This document shows positions 35,191 through 47,957 of a stretch of 64,000 nt of DNA, piece after piece. The notes below the pieces were generated by a model. The model was not told the origin of the DNA. It saw only the letters and a program-made list of their open reading frames with translations, and did no database searches. The stretch spans positions 15,845,819-15,909,818 of the forward strand of contig NC_084924.1 in NCBI RefSeq assembly GCF_958298935.1. The letters are read 5' to 3'. The translations under genes and the position numbers were made by a program. The DNA is from Phragmites australis (Eukaryota; Streptophyta; Magnoliopsida; Poales; Poaceae). Positions within the stretch are counted from its first letter, which is position 1, and every line of letters begins with the position of its first letter.

Positions 35191-35807
35191 GGACCTGAGA
35201 GTTTTATACAATCTTGTTTTGGCTCGTTTTGTTTACGTCCGTCTCACCACATCCACTCGTTCTCCTCATTATCCTCACGACCGACAGTCACTCGACCACA
35301 CCCGTCTAGACCTCACTCTTATCTCTTTGTTCATCCAACCTCTCTCTTGCTCTCTCCCTCTCTCTCTCTTCCTCTCTCTCTTCCTGTCATTACCTCCATA
35401 GATCTCGTCAAGAGCTTGAGCCCATCCAGACGACCAGACCTCACTCGTTCTCTTCATTCCTCTCTCTTCACGTAGTGAGGTAAGCACCAAGTCAATTCGC
35501 TGGTCCGCTTTTGAATCGTGAGTTCGTGTTCATGACCACCATACGCACGTCGCGGTGAGCAAGCTACTACGTAGCACACGCGATGACCCATGAACCAGGC
35601 GGTCGGTGGAGGGGTGCCAAAAGGTGTCGCCTTCACGTAGCAGATGGAGCTGGAGCGCGCCAGCGGGGAGAGCCGGAGAGCAGCTGTGAGGAGTCACGTC
35701 GTGCCACAGCGCACGGGCTGAAGGACTTCTGAGGTCGGTCTGGGACCGGTTGCTGCTCCGGGCCGGATGCATGCTCCGCTTCATTTTGATTGTGTTCTTG
35801 TGTTTGA

Positions 35808-35942
35808 GATGAGATGAGTTGATTTATGCTTGTGTTTGTATGGATGAGATGAGTCGATTTGTGCTTGTGTTCGTATGGATAAGTTAAGTCGATTTGTGCT
35901 TGTGTTCGTATGGATGAGATGAGTCGATTCGAATATGCTTGT
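35808..35942. repeat. 35-bp minisatellite, about 4 copies
   Basis: The unit GATGAGATGAGTCGATTTGT...GTATG begins at 35808, 35843, 35878 and 35913. The first three copies are complete; the fourth diverges after 18 bases. Minus-strand frames crossing it encode only repeated peptides. Confidence 0.9.
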
Positions 35943-35951
35943 AACGGTGGC

Positions 35952-36042
35952 GATGACGGGAGCACCGCGTCGAGCGACGACAAGAGCAAAGGAGGAGGAT
36001 GACGGGAGCACCGCGTCGAGCGACAACAAAAGCACAGGATGA
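35952..36042. repeat. 46-bp tandem duplication
   Basis: GATGACGGGAGCACCGCGTC with downstream sequence occurs at 35952 and 35998, with a few differences at the 3' end of each copy. Confidence 0.85.
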
Positions 36043-37432
36043 CCAGGAAAAATGTCACCGTAATCTCTCTCGTGATCACGTAATAACAGATGCGTATAGA
36101 ATTAAGACTGATTCGTCAAATTCGTCCAACGCACGCCTGTTTCGCCACGCATTTGCCAAACGAAGTGTCTCAAATTCATTGGCAGTATAATATATATATA
36201 TACTATACTCGGTCGTTTTCTCCCACTTAATCCAAGTAAAATCAAGCACCTGTATGGCCAGGATAAATATCTGTGGTCTTCAGGTCGTCTACGTCTTCTA
36301 GAAGTTGATTTCTTCTTTGTTACGAATCTGCTTATGACTCACGTTTTCCTGTTGAAGTTTAAAGTGACTAGTTTGTTTCTTGCAGAGTTGGCGATCCATT
36401 TTTTTTCTACCCCGTTCGTACAAAATCGACAAAACTTTTTGACGACTCCATATCACAATTCAGAAGCAACAAAACCTAAAGAAACCCATTAGGAAATCGA
36501 TGAATGAGACCAGCGAAATCTGTTTCATCAGCCCTGTTAAAAGGAAAATGAACAGTGAGTTCCTTTTTTTTAAAAAAAAAGGAGGAACAGAGAGAGAAAT
36601 GAAAGGCGATTGGTTCTTCATCTTTCTGGAAAAAGAAGAGAGGGATAGTATCCTAGCTTTGCGAAAAGCAGCATGATTAACCTTTCTCTCTCTCACCCTG
36701 CCACCCAGTAGCCATGTCTGGTTCCCATCACCAACTTAACACCGGTGAAGAAAGTGAGGACTCAGAAGGTCTTTCTTTATATACACGGTGAATTGGTGCC
36801 GTTGGGGAGATACCCTCCCTAACGGACACGAGCAAATAGCTGCCATTTGCGGTTATACGAAGATGATCAATAGTATATAAAAACTCTCTCGTTCAATTCC
36901 CTTTCAGTCCCTTCGAATTGTTTTCTTTTGTCATTATTAGTAGTAAGCTATCACTAGGGCACGGGCAGTTGATTAATTAGGCGACATCGTCGGTGAATTT
37001 CACTTTTGGTTGGTTGATGCATGAGATGACACATGGCTCATGGGTGCAATCACTTAAGTACTTTGGAAGCTGGGCATGCAGCTTTCAACTTCGTACTGTG
37101 TTTTTGTTGTCGTCGTTCTTGAACTGCCTTAGGTTGCGTTGATGAAAAGACGAAATGTTGGACAAAGTAGATCGAAATAATATTTGGAGACTGACTAAGT
37201 TTGTTAGGGGACAGCAGTGACTCCCCCTGGTGCCTGAGTGAAAATTGCCATGTATGGCGTGACAGAGGTAACGGTGCTTGCTATCAGTAGGGCAGCTCGT
37301 ACGACCTCATTTGGAATACGGGAGACCTTTTCATTTTACTAAGAAAGTCGAACAATTTTCTGCGAATTATTTATTGCTGACCGGACTAAGTCCTTATTTG
37401 GACATGTCAGATGACGCTGGAGGGATCATCTT
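36043..37432. other. Unassigned DNA; weak minus-strand promoter-like features
   Basis: A TATATAAAG stretch on the minus strand (about 36776-36784) is followed in that direction by CT-rich sequence, two acceptor-like TTTTCCAG and TTTTAACAG sites and short ATG frames. None has a recognisable protein. An AT palindrome lies at 36186-36210. The ATCTT at 37428-37432 is the expected left target site of E3. Confidence 0.3.
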
Positions 37433-40400
37433 TGTAAGAACCCGTTTCTGAGATTTCCAATGACTCATGTATCAGTCTCTGGATTAAGTAACTGATACAT
37501 ATAGTATAATAATTATAATATTATAATCATACATCGTATATAAAAATATTATGTTTACAGAGTACAAAAGATCTTCAAACCATACTGTATATTACAAATC
37601 TGACCTAAAAGCCATCAAAAGTATAGGGAACATCTATCTAAAGCCATATGCAGCTAGGGTGTGAACGTGATTAATAAACTATTCTTCATCCACACCTCCG
37701 TCTACAGCGAAGTCAGCATCAGTTTCCTTATCTGAATGATAGCAAGAATGAGTATATAAGTTATTTAGCAAGTCCTATACTACTTCAAGGTGTTGATAGA
37801 TGCATAAAGGATAATTTAAGGATAAGCCTTTGCGGGTTTTGTTTTAAGCATAAAGCAGTTTATCCATGTATCTAGTCATATTCCCTATTGTTAACTTTTG
37901 AAAACAGTGTAAACAAGATACAAGGTATATCTGAGAGTTTACAAGGTATATCTGAGGGTTTTCGGTCCTGTGAGGGGCTACGCCTCGCTTTGTGGTCCCT
38001 GTTATTGTATCTGGTGTACCTCTAGTACCACATAACTCCTGGTGGACTAAACAGTACCTCATCACACAGACATCTAGTCCACACACTCGCATATCAAGGA
38101 TATGCACGGCCCGAGTCTAACCAAGTGAGGTCAATATTTTGCATGTCTATGACCATGGGTATGGCTATTCGAATAATTTTATACTATGCAGAGGTTATAC
38201 ACTGTACCAAACGATATGCTCAGCTTCCATCCATTGCAAGTGAAGGAGTAAATCATACCGAAACACTTCAATCACATTCCTTTGCCGGACAACTACTTTG
38301 AGCCATATCAAGTACCAGAGACCTTGTACCCGATGCTAGATCCTATGCTTTTGCTGGTCTTGCAACATCCAAGTAGAGGGACAGATGTTCGCTTGTATCC
38401 TCGTTGCTCACCGCCCTCCTGGTAGAATGTCTAGCTCGGTCGGGAGGAAGAAAAGTCAAGTCCTGCCCATACAGGACGTATGGTTGCACTGGGGTGGCTT
38501 AGCATGATGGCCCAAGATTCAGTGCTTATATGACTGGGGTAGAAATTTTCCGTTCGCAATGAATACCACAAAGGTAGCTCAAGCCCTCAAGAGCATCCTT
38601 AACCGATGGGCTACTCTATTTGCCCACGCCAAAATAGTTTTCATCCATTTTATACACCATCCGCCATATCCCACACACCATCAAGGATTTCATAATCACC
38701 AAAGATTCATGACATATGAGTTGAATTGATTAACTAGTCAAGCGACATCTCCAAACAAATGTATTTCACTAGTGACATCTCTAAAGAGGTGTATTCCATC
38801 CTAAGCATGCTAGATATTTGTCCGACGTTAATATAGATAATAACAGGTAGATCCTAGGGTGATATATATTCTGGATAAGACATTTGAGGTATGGCAAATT
38901 TTGATAGGATTTAACTATTGCAAGCAGTTGAAATTGTGCAATACATAGCACAAGCAATAATAAGTCATGTTTTAAGTTGATCAATTAGATTATTACAAAA
39001 CATAGGTTCAAAATGATCAAGAAGATAGGAGTTGCCTTCTTTGAAGTCTTCTTCTAAACCTTGGTCGAAGTCAGAATCCTCTGGGTTCTCCACGAAATCA
39101 TCCGGTTCTGCAAACGCTATTATGATAAACAATTACGTATACTAGAAAAGAATCAAATAATACCAAATAGAAAATAAAATGAACCCTAATGGATATCACA
39201 CTGTGATAGCAAGGTAGATCTCGAATTTATATAAATTTAGGCGAAAGCATCGCTGAAATAAGAATCAGAACGGAGAAGTATGACTCCCAAAAGACTTAAC
39301 CTAGGATTAAATTGAGAATAGTGATGTGGGGCCCACTACACAGTGCCCCTGTGGGTCCACTGTACAGTACCTTTGTGGGGCCCACTGTATAGCACATGGG
39401 GCCAATTGTACAGTGTTAGCTAGGTTGGGCTAGGCTAGATGAGGCCTAGGTTGGACTGGGTCGGTCCAGGGTGCACAAAAGGTAGGTTGGCCCATAATTA
39501 AGGATATGGCCCGCGACCATCATGGGTTTGGGCAAGACCGGTCAGTAGCCTCAGGTGGGCTGCGCCAACAAGCCATCCCATCTAATGGGCTAAGTCATGG
39601 CCTGCTCTACTGGGCCCCACGAACACGCCCGAGAGTCATGTGTGGTGCGTGCGCACATGACGTGTGTGAGCGTGGGCTCATCGGGATGAGGTGGAGCAGC
39701 AATAGAGATTGGAGGGCGGTTCACTGGATTAGAGGTGGCGGGGTAGCAAGGGAAACCATTCCCGGAGATCTACATGGGTGTGTGAACCCATTTTGGGGGT
39801 TGACAATGGAAAGTAGCCACCGTAGCGGGTCCAGTCGATAGCCAGAGATGGACATGGTGGTGGGGGCTCATTCATCAGCGGAGGAGATGGAAAAGGAGGG
39901 AGACTTAAGTGGCTAAGGACTGCTACGGGTTCAGCGTGATGCGTGAAGTATAGCCAGGGGGTTCCATGGCTGAGGGCCTAGCCGTGGCCCGGTCGCCGTC
40001 ATGCGGCTAAGGTGTGGTGGCGCTAGGTCACCACAGAGAGGAGCTCCAGGGTTGGGCAAAAGGAAAAGAAACGAGCACAAAAGGAGGAGGGCAAGGGGAA
40101 ACTGACAGTGTGCTTGTTTAGTCAGAAAGAGTGATGCAGCAGCGGCTCGACATGCGACTGATTTTGGTGGTGTCTAGAGACGAGGAAGAAAGCAAAGCGA
40201 GCTCTAACCCGGTGGGGAAAATTCAGTTGGGGAAGCCGTGCACGACTCCTCTCCTCGCTCCACGTAGCTCAGGTTCAACCGATTCATGCTTGGGCTCATT
40301 GGATTTTGGTGGCAGGAAAAGGGGGGTTGGCTACACATTTATAGAGGGAGAGAGAGACAGTGATGAGCTAGAACAACATGTGCACCTGGTTGAACAGCAC

Positions 40401-41359
40401 GGCAGCCGCCTACCAGAATTCGCATGACATGTCAGCTCTACATCGACCAAGCGTGTGTGATGTCGGCAAAGTCATGGGCGATAAAAATGGCTCGGGTTGC
40501 ACGTGAGTGATTAAAGAGGGGAGAGAGAGATGATGGGCAAGAAATTCGTGCGAGCCTTGAATGCGGTAAATGTTAGCTAGGAAAGCGCGATGGCGATGCG
40601 CTAGAGGTGGGGGATAGTTCTGGTCGCCTGGTCCCACACGGCAGCAAGAGAGGAGGGATGGCATGGTCAGGCTGACATGAACGATTTCGTGCTGGGCCAA
40701 GGGAGTGAGCGTCGCGGTGGCCCACACGCACTGAGAGGGGGAATGAGAGTTGGGCTGGCGCGCGGAGTGGCCCAGGCATGAGGGAGAGGTTATCGGGGGG
40801 TGCCGGGCCAGCTGGGCCGCATGGCCAGGCTGCGTAGAGGGGATGAGAGAGATGGGTGGCCCGAGAAGAGAAGGGAATGGGCCCGGTGAAGAAATGGAAA
40901 GGAAAAAGATTTTGGCATAAATTCAAATGGGAAATTTGAATTTAGATTTGGAATTGGATCGGATTTGCCATTAATTCAAATAAGAGTATTTGAATAATAA
41001 TTTGGTTTTGAACTCTGAGATTTGGGAGAGGATTTGAATTCAATTTGGATTTGAGGTGAAAAGAATCTAAGAATAGATTTGAATTTGAGAAACATTCAAA
41101 TTCAAATCTCCACTCAAAGATCCATAAAAACAATTAAGCTAAAAATGTAAATGATTCAGTTTAATTCAAGGATTAATTTTAGAAATTAATGTTGTACCCT
41201 TTGAAATACTTTAGCCAAATAATATATTTGAATATATATATATATATACAACTATATATTTATTCATATATATAATTTCTTGATTTTATATTGGTTAGAA
41301 ATTTTTTAAATTGGAGCGATTTTTGCTATATTCTATATGCTAAAACTCAGGATGTTACA
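37433..41359 (-). repeat. E3 3' LTR
   Basis: A 3927-bp LTR, TGTAAGAACCC...GGATGTTACA. Its first ~2.3 kb is matched by 60256-61780 (same orientation, with an internal deletion) and by 57546-60244 (reverse orientation). It includes a small array of GGGCCCACTGTACAGTGCC-like motifs (about 39335-39415). Short frames inside have no protein resemblance. Confidence 0.88.
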
Positions 41360-41376
41360 AATCTACCCCACTTAAA
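41360..41376 (-). other. E3 polypurine tract
   Basis: The plus strand AATCTACCCCACTTAAA directly follows the LTR; its complement is mostly purine. The site matches those of E1 and E2 in position and in the downstream GGAATCTC. Confidence 0.75.
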
Positions 41377-41512
41377 TGGAATCTCTTCTGTTAGGGGTCG
41401 TTGTTAAGGACCTCCGATGGTCCCTTGGCTTCGCTGGCCCATGCCCATGAGCCCATGACTCCCGAAGGCCGCTTTCTGACTTCCAGCTTCGGAGTAACTA
41501 CCTCCCGAATCC

Positions 41513-41645
41513 ATGACTCCGAAAGCCTCCATCTCCCAGAGCCATGGCTCCCGAAGCCTCTGTCTCCCGGAGCCATACCTCCTGAAGCCTCCATCTTCCA
41601 GAGCCATGCCTCCTAAGGCCTCCGTCTCCCGGAGCCATGCCTCCC
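41513..41645. repeat. 31-bp minisatellite in the solo LTR
   Basis: Units start at 41513, 41544, 41575 and 41606, with a diverged fifth from 41637; each is a variant of ATGNCTCCNGAAGCCTCC followed by TCTCCCNGAGCC. The frames through it on both strands are repeat artefacts. Confidence 0.88.
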
Positions 41646-42033
41646 CCCAAACCCCCGTCTCCGGGGCTCGGGCAGGCTTTCCAAAGGCTACGGGGTAGGC
41701 CATCGGGCCTCAAGAAAAATTTGCCAAGATAGGAATGCCGGCCATCCTTTGCCTGCAAGGAAGTGACCAGCATTAATTACCTAGGCTAGTGGGCATCGTC
41801 CTAACACCCCAGTACAATGGAGGTTATCCTGACACCCCTGACATCATGGCGCCGGGCCGCAATTGGTGACCGGCTCATCCCTCTGGGTACAATCACCCCA
41901 ATAGTTACTATGGTAGATATTTATCTTCTATGTAGGGTAAAAAGTAATTATCCAGGATTAAGCCATGTAACTCGGCCTGATCCTGGATATTTTGGACATA
42001 GTGGTAACTTGTACGCTGAGCTACGCCCAACCC

Positions 42034-42041
42034 TATAAATA
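42034..42041 (+). promoter_or_regulatory. TATA box of the solo LTR
   Basis: TATAAATA with GGGGGCC just downstream, at about 220 bp from the LTR's right end, a usual place for an LTR promoter. Confidence 0.6.
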
Positions 42042-42260
42042 GGGGGCCATGGTCATCTGAGCAAAGGAAATGCTTAAGACAACACGGAGGAGCACAATTA
42101 CAAGTTTTCCTGTGATACGCCCCCTAGGCTAGTTCATACTTTTATTATCAATACATTTGTGGTGTTCCTTCCTCTCAAACTTCATCTCCAAGCATGAGTC
42201 TCCTCCTTAGAAGAAACTCTCGCTGTACTTGCTGGGGCAAGACGAACTCTTGCTCCAACA

Positions 42261-45108
42261 TCTTCCTTGAGATTCAGGAGGCTCTTCGAAGAGGTGGGGA
42301 AACTCCTTCATCAGATCCTCCTCACGTTCCCATGTAATTTCTACCTCTGTATGATTATTCCACTGTACTCTGCAGAACCTGACTGTTGTCCTTCTGGTTT
42401 GATGAGTTGCCACGTCCAAGATTTGGATGGGTCTATCCTTATACTGAAGATCTTGCTGCAGATCCATGGTTTCTAGGGGAACCTATTCTTCTGGAACTCG
42501 CAAATATTTCTTTAACTGCGACATATTTGAACACGTTGTGCACATCGGATATTTCTTCCGGAAGTGCTAACTTATATTCCAATGCTCCAATCTTGTCAAG
42601 TATCTCGTATGGTCCTACATATCTAGGTGCTAATTTCCCATGAACTTGAAATCACCGAGTGCCTCTTATTGGCGATACCTTAAGGTAGAAGTAGTCTCTA
42701 ATGTCGAAGGTCAAGTTCCTCCTTCGGTTATCGACATAACCTTTCTGTCTACTCAGATCTCGCCTCAGATTCTCTCAGATCTTAACAACTTGTTCTTCTA
42801 CATCTTTTATTATTGCAGGTCCGAAGAGAAAATGTTCTCCTACTTCTGACTATAATAGAGGTGTTCTATATTTCCATCCATACAATGCCTCAAAAAGCAA
42901 CATTTTTTCAGACTATTTTGAAAGCTATTATTGTAAGAGAACTCTGCAAAGGCTAGACTTTTCTCCCAATCTTTTCCGTAGGTTATCACTCAAGCTCTTA
43001 GAAGATCTTTTAGAATTTGGTTTACTCTTTCAGTCTAACCATCAGTCTGTGGGTGGTAAGCAAAAATAATGTCTAGTTTAGTTCCCAGGGTAGTTTTTAG
43101 ACTTTTCCAGAATCTTGCTGTGAATTGGGGTTCTCAATCGGAGACGATCTTGCTAGGAACTCTAGGCAGCCTCAAAATATTAACAATATATATGTCTACC
43201 AATTTGTCCCAGCTATAGGTCATCTTAACTAGTATGAAGTGGGCTACTTTAGTTAAGCGGTCCACTATAACCCATATAGAGTTGTTACCCTTCTGACTTC
43301 TAAGTAGTGCAACTATGAAATTCATACCACTTCCATGTTGGAACCTGCAATGGTTGCAGTAGTCCTGTCAGTCTTTGGTTCTCTTCCTTGACTCTCTGAT
43401 AGGTGTCACACCGAGCGACAAATCCTGCTATGTGAACCTTCATTCCTAACCTGCACTATTTGGTTCTCAAATATTTGACCATCTTGGTATATCTGGGATG
43501 AATATAATAGAAGAAGTGGTGAGCTTTGTCCATGATTAACTCCAAAGACTCTCCTGATCTAGTACACATAACCGATCATTGTACCACACCATTCCTTATG
43601 GATCTATTCTGAATCCTGGTGCTTTATCTAAACCAAGATTCTTCTTGATTTCTAGAATCTCCTGGTCCTCTACCTAGGCCTCACAGATTTTCTCCTCTAG
43701 GGTCGGATTTACTACTAGAGTGTGAACTTATCCTTGTGCATCTATTTGTAAGTTCAAATGTTGCATTTCCATAAATATTTCTATCCTTGATTCCTGGACC
43801 TGTAAATTATTGCAGTATGTTTTTCTATTGAGGGCGTCAGCCACAATGTTAGCCTTGATTGGGTGATATTGGATACTTAGATTACAATCCTCTATCAATT
43901 CCAACTATCTTCGTTGCCTCATATTCAAATCTAATTTGGTGAATATATACTTAAGGCTCATGTGATCTTTATAGATTTCACACTTATTTCCAATAAGATA
44001 GTGTCTCCATATCTTAAGTGCATGCATAACTGTTGTTAATTCAAGATCATGGGTTGGATAATTCTGCTCATGTTGTTTTAGTTGCCTGAATGCATATGCC
44101 AAAACCTTGACATCTTGCATTAGTACACAGCCTATACCTTAGCGGTATGCATTATAATAGACTACAAAATGTTTCTAGATACCTAGGAACCTTAGCACTT
44201 GAGTGATAGTCAATCTCTTCTTAAGTTCTTGGAAATTCTTTTCACAGGTTTCATCCCACTCAGACTTGGTGTCTTTCTGGAGAAGCTTGGTCATTGGCCT
44301 AGCCAATTTTGAAAATTCTTCAATAAACTTGCAGTAATATTCTGCCAATCCAAGGAAACTTCTAATTTCTGAGATATTGATTGGTTGAATCCAGTCAACT
44401 ACTGTCTTAACTTTTGAAGGTCTAAGGGTATTCCTTCTGCTGTTAGGATATGTCCGAGAAATGACACTTCTCAAAGCCAAAACTCACACTTGCTGGATTT
44501 GGCATAGAGCTGATGTGCTCTTAGCCTTTCTATAACCACTATCAAATGTTGATTGTGCTCTTCGGCTTTTGATCGTGCTCTTCGGCACTCTTTGAATAGA
44601 CACGAATATCATCAATGAACACTATCACAAATTTGTCAAGTTCTTCCATGAACATCTTATTCATCAGATTCATGAAGTATGTCGGGGTATTTGTTAATCC
44701 GAATGACATGACTGTAAACTCATACTATCCATACATCATCATAAAGGTGGCCTTTTGGATTTCACTTTCTCTAAATCTTTTGCTGGTAATAACCTGGCCT
44801 CAAGTCTATCTTAGAGAAGTACTTGACACCTTTCAGTTGATCGAACAGATCATCGATCCTAGGTAGCGATGACCTATTCATGATGGTTACTTCATTTAAG
44901 GAACGGTAATCAATACACATCATTTGACTCCCATCTTTCTTCTGCACAAACAGAACTGGTGATCCCTATGGAGAAGAACTAGATATGATGAATCTATTTT
45001 CTTGTAATTCTCTAATTTGTTCCTTCAATTCTTCTAGTTCATTGACCGCCATTCTATATAATCTCTTGGCAATCGGGGTTGTTTCAGGTAAGAGGTCAAT
45101 AATGAATT
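42261..45108 (-). pseudogene. E3 pol remnant: RT, RNase H, integrase, chromodomain
   Basis: From right to left: the RT N-terminus (TTPIAKRLYRMA, about 45036), the catalytic F-I-D-D (about 44612-44640), the RT C-terminus (FLGLAEYYCKFIEEFSKLA), RNase H ([22 protein letters not shown]), integrase (DRLTKVAHFI, KIVSD) and a chromodomain-like end (NNHTEVEITWERE, about 42290-42350). Stops and frameshifts separate them all. The copia insertion at 45109 lies between protease/RT linker residues, so the two flanks belong to one ancient frame. Confidence 0.87.
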
Positions 45109-46569
45109 TGTAGGAACGAGAATGGTGACTAGAGAGGGGGTGAATAGGTACCTCAACAAATTTCTTGCGAAATCGATGGCCATCTCCTATTTGGATCACC
45201 CAACGCATCTCAAAACTCAAGTGGAAGCAAAAATAGAGAGAAGTTTTAACAAGAGGAAATTGAGGCAACATGACTTCATGGATGGTATATGAACCATAGG
45301 TTCCATTTAAGATCAATCAATGTGTCTTAACACTCGAAATATCGCAATTTGCAAAGAAACAAGAAAAGATGAACACCGAGCAACAAAACTCTCTAAGTTG
45401 ATTATCTAGAGGCAAGGGAATTCAAGACTCCATCACATAAGCGTGTGTATGTGAATTTTATGCCTCTAGAAATAAGAAAAATGACCTCACAAGGTGCTGA
45501 AATTTCAGCCCAAAAATCCAAAACAAAAATTAAAACCGGAAACCGAAAAACTTGCAAACTTGCAAGGGAACCAATAGAGAGAAACTAGAAGGAGGGGAAT
45601 TCAAGCATATGCAAAAACATAAACTTCATTACTCAAAGTGATCAGCCCTATTTTAGGCAGATTAGAAAGATTTGTCTCTCAAACTCTCACCCATTACGTA
45701 GGCTAATCACTAATCCTTCTCTCCTCTAAAACCGTAGCTCTAAGCTCTCAAATGGGTGGCACAAGAGGACTCAAGTAGCTTGTTCAAACTCTCTCATAAC
45801 CCTACTCCACTATTTATATGTCTAGAAAATTTAACCCCTAAGTTTCCTAGCTTTTCCCCAAAATATCCACGCTTATAGTACACTCCTACCTACCATCGAG
45901 GACATTTTGATCCATTTTCTTCTTCATTCATCAGACGGCCGTGGCGCCTTCATGACTTAGCTTCACCTTAGTGCATGCTTCACGATGGTGCCACGTACTA
46001 CTACAGTCCTCCACGGTTTTAAGACCAAACCGTAAAATCACCTGCACGCTTCTCAAAGCATGACTCGCCACCTTGCTTACACCTTAAGCAAGCGTTTTGA
46101 TGTCAACGTGTGTACTCCTTCATGCGATCATGACCGACGACAACTCTCTCCCACTCCTGATCCCTCAGGCCACCTTGTCACTTGCACTGGCATCCCCTTC
46201 GCTTGACTTTATCAACTCGCCGTCTCCATCCGCCTTCCATGCTTTGCTTGACCTCCACGTGTTCAACTAGAATCACCCTTGACTCCGCCTGGTCTCCTTG
46301 ATCATCCAGCACCAAGCACTCCACTTGGCCCTGATCATCCCACTGTCGACCGCCAAGTTGAATCCATCACCTGCACACCATGAGACAAGCAAACGTATAT
46401 TGTCAACTCTAATTCCAGTTAGTCCATAATCAATAGGCTCAAATGAAATCCCAAATCAATTCAAATCACATCAGAGCTCATGCAAAACGGAAGATCATCA
46501 AGCCAAATAAATACCAATATTAATCACTCATCACAAGTAAACCAAGGCATATTTCAACTTGGTTTCTCA
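45109..46569 (-). repeat. SIRE-like copia 3' LTR
   Basis: 1461 bp, TGTAGGAACGAG...GGTTTCTCA. The polypurine tract (complement of ATCTCCCCCTTGATGAG) borders it at 46570. Confidence 0.93.
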
Positions 46570-47957
46570 ATCTCCCCCTTGATGAGTGCGTTGACAACCC
46601 ACAAAGCACAAAAAATTTGGTTTGAAGAAATTAAGATAAGCTCATCCAAGTGACCAAAAACTCGAGAAAGAGGAAAATATATCACTTGGTATAAGAAAGG
46701 TTACAAAAACCCTAAGAGGGCTAAAGACGAACCAAAAAACCTCAAAAGAGCAAGAAAAACTCAAAAACCCAAGAACACATGCTCCTCCTTGATGATTGCA
46801 CATATTCCATTTTATCTTTCATTTCTAGATAAATGCAACTTTCTCCCCCTTTGTTGAATATTTGTGCATAATATATTTGGACATATTTTCTCCCCCTTTG
46901 GCAATGCAAACATCAAGGATATAACACTATGCAAAAGATGTGCAAATAAAATACAAGCCTACAAAGCTTCACATATAGATCACAAAGCACTTGCAAGGAC
47001 TAGAGATGTCAAAGCACTAGGAGGAGTAAACAATATAACTCAAAGGCGCACGAAGTCTCAAAGTGAGTTCATGTCACAAGCACCGGGAGTGAAGCAAGTT
47101 TTGATCATATTGTTCAATTATCCAAAAGATGTCACCACAAAAGCATCCACAATTTTATGATCAGTGCAAAGATTAGAGAAACTAGTGCTATACCAAGTTC
47201 AAACTAGGCAACCAAGTTCAACCCAACAGGCTATGCAAACACCCACATATTAATCAAAGCCTTAGTTTGACAACATGAAAAATAACATTCTTAGTGCATT
47301 AAAAAACACAAGTTGACTTTCTCATTTGATCATTTAATTATCATCAAGTGAGTTTTAAGCAACCATAGGTTTACTTCTTTGGCAAACCACATGAAGCCTT
47401 AAGCCACCATATTGGATTCAATTTTAGCTCAAAAATTGATCATTCATTTTATTAACTCAACATAGGATTTAAGATATGTAATTTTTCACAAAGCCAAAAT
47501 AAGTTGTGCCTTTGCGACACAAAAGAGCACATGCTCTCCCAAGGGTTAATCATGGACTAAATATTTAGATAAACAAAGGTCAAAGACCCCCAATCCGTTG
47601 AACTGAACAAAGCGGCCTAGCACAAGATTTTCACATAACTAGCTCTAATTTAAGCATTGATCAAGTTAAAGCAAACACTCAAGGGTGACAAGAGATAAGG
47701 TTCACATTCAAGTTCATTCTTAGAAAAGACAAGCTTGCTCAAAAGATTTTATGTCATGTTTCAATAAGAGTCTAAGCTTGCACAAATTGTTATACATCTA
47801 CTACACTTAGCACAAATTCACAACCAGAACAAGAAAGTACAAAGAACATATAAGTGAAGCTTGCTAACATGATTATCTTACAAAAATACTATGCAATGTA
47901 AATGCAATAAAAGTAAGATAGAGTATGTACAAAGGCAACTCCCCCTCACACAATGTC
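46570..47957 (-). other. Non-coding region between pol and 3' LTR of the SIRE-like copia
   Basis: About 1.4 kb of AT-rich sequence with several pyrimidine runs (CTCCCCCTT, TCTCCCCCTTTG near 46840 and 46885) that are purine-rich in the sense direction. SIRE elements may carry an env-like ORF here; I find no such frame. Confidence 0.6.

Larger units (their letters stand above)
41389..42260 (+). mobile_element. Solo LTR (872 bp) inserted in E3
   Basis: It starts TGTTAGGGGTCG, ends TGCTCCAACA and is flanked by TCTTC on both sides (41384-41388 and 42261-42265). Joining the flanks restores the GGAATCTCTTCCTTGAGATTC stretch found near the polypurine tract of related elements. No internal coding region is present, so it probably arose by recombination between two LTRs. 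A TATAAATA at 42034-42041 implies plus orientation. Confidence 0.88.

Noticed and set aside
35808..36042. CRISPR-like array of short repeats
   Set aside because: The copies are contiguous, without unique spacers, in plant nuclear DNA; this is a minisatellite.
36717..36797. 26-codon plus ORF starting MSGSHHQ
   Set aside because: Too short, without similarity or supporting signals; not separable from chance.
41391..41773. Several 60-99-codon frames on both strands
   Set aside because: They are translations of the 31-bp minisatellite in the solo LTR.
46570..47957. Envelope-like ORF after copia pol
   Set aside because: Some SIRE elements have one here, but no frame of useful length, signal peptide or membrane segment is present on the sense strand.
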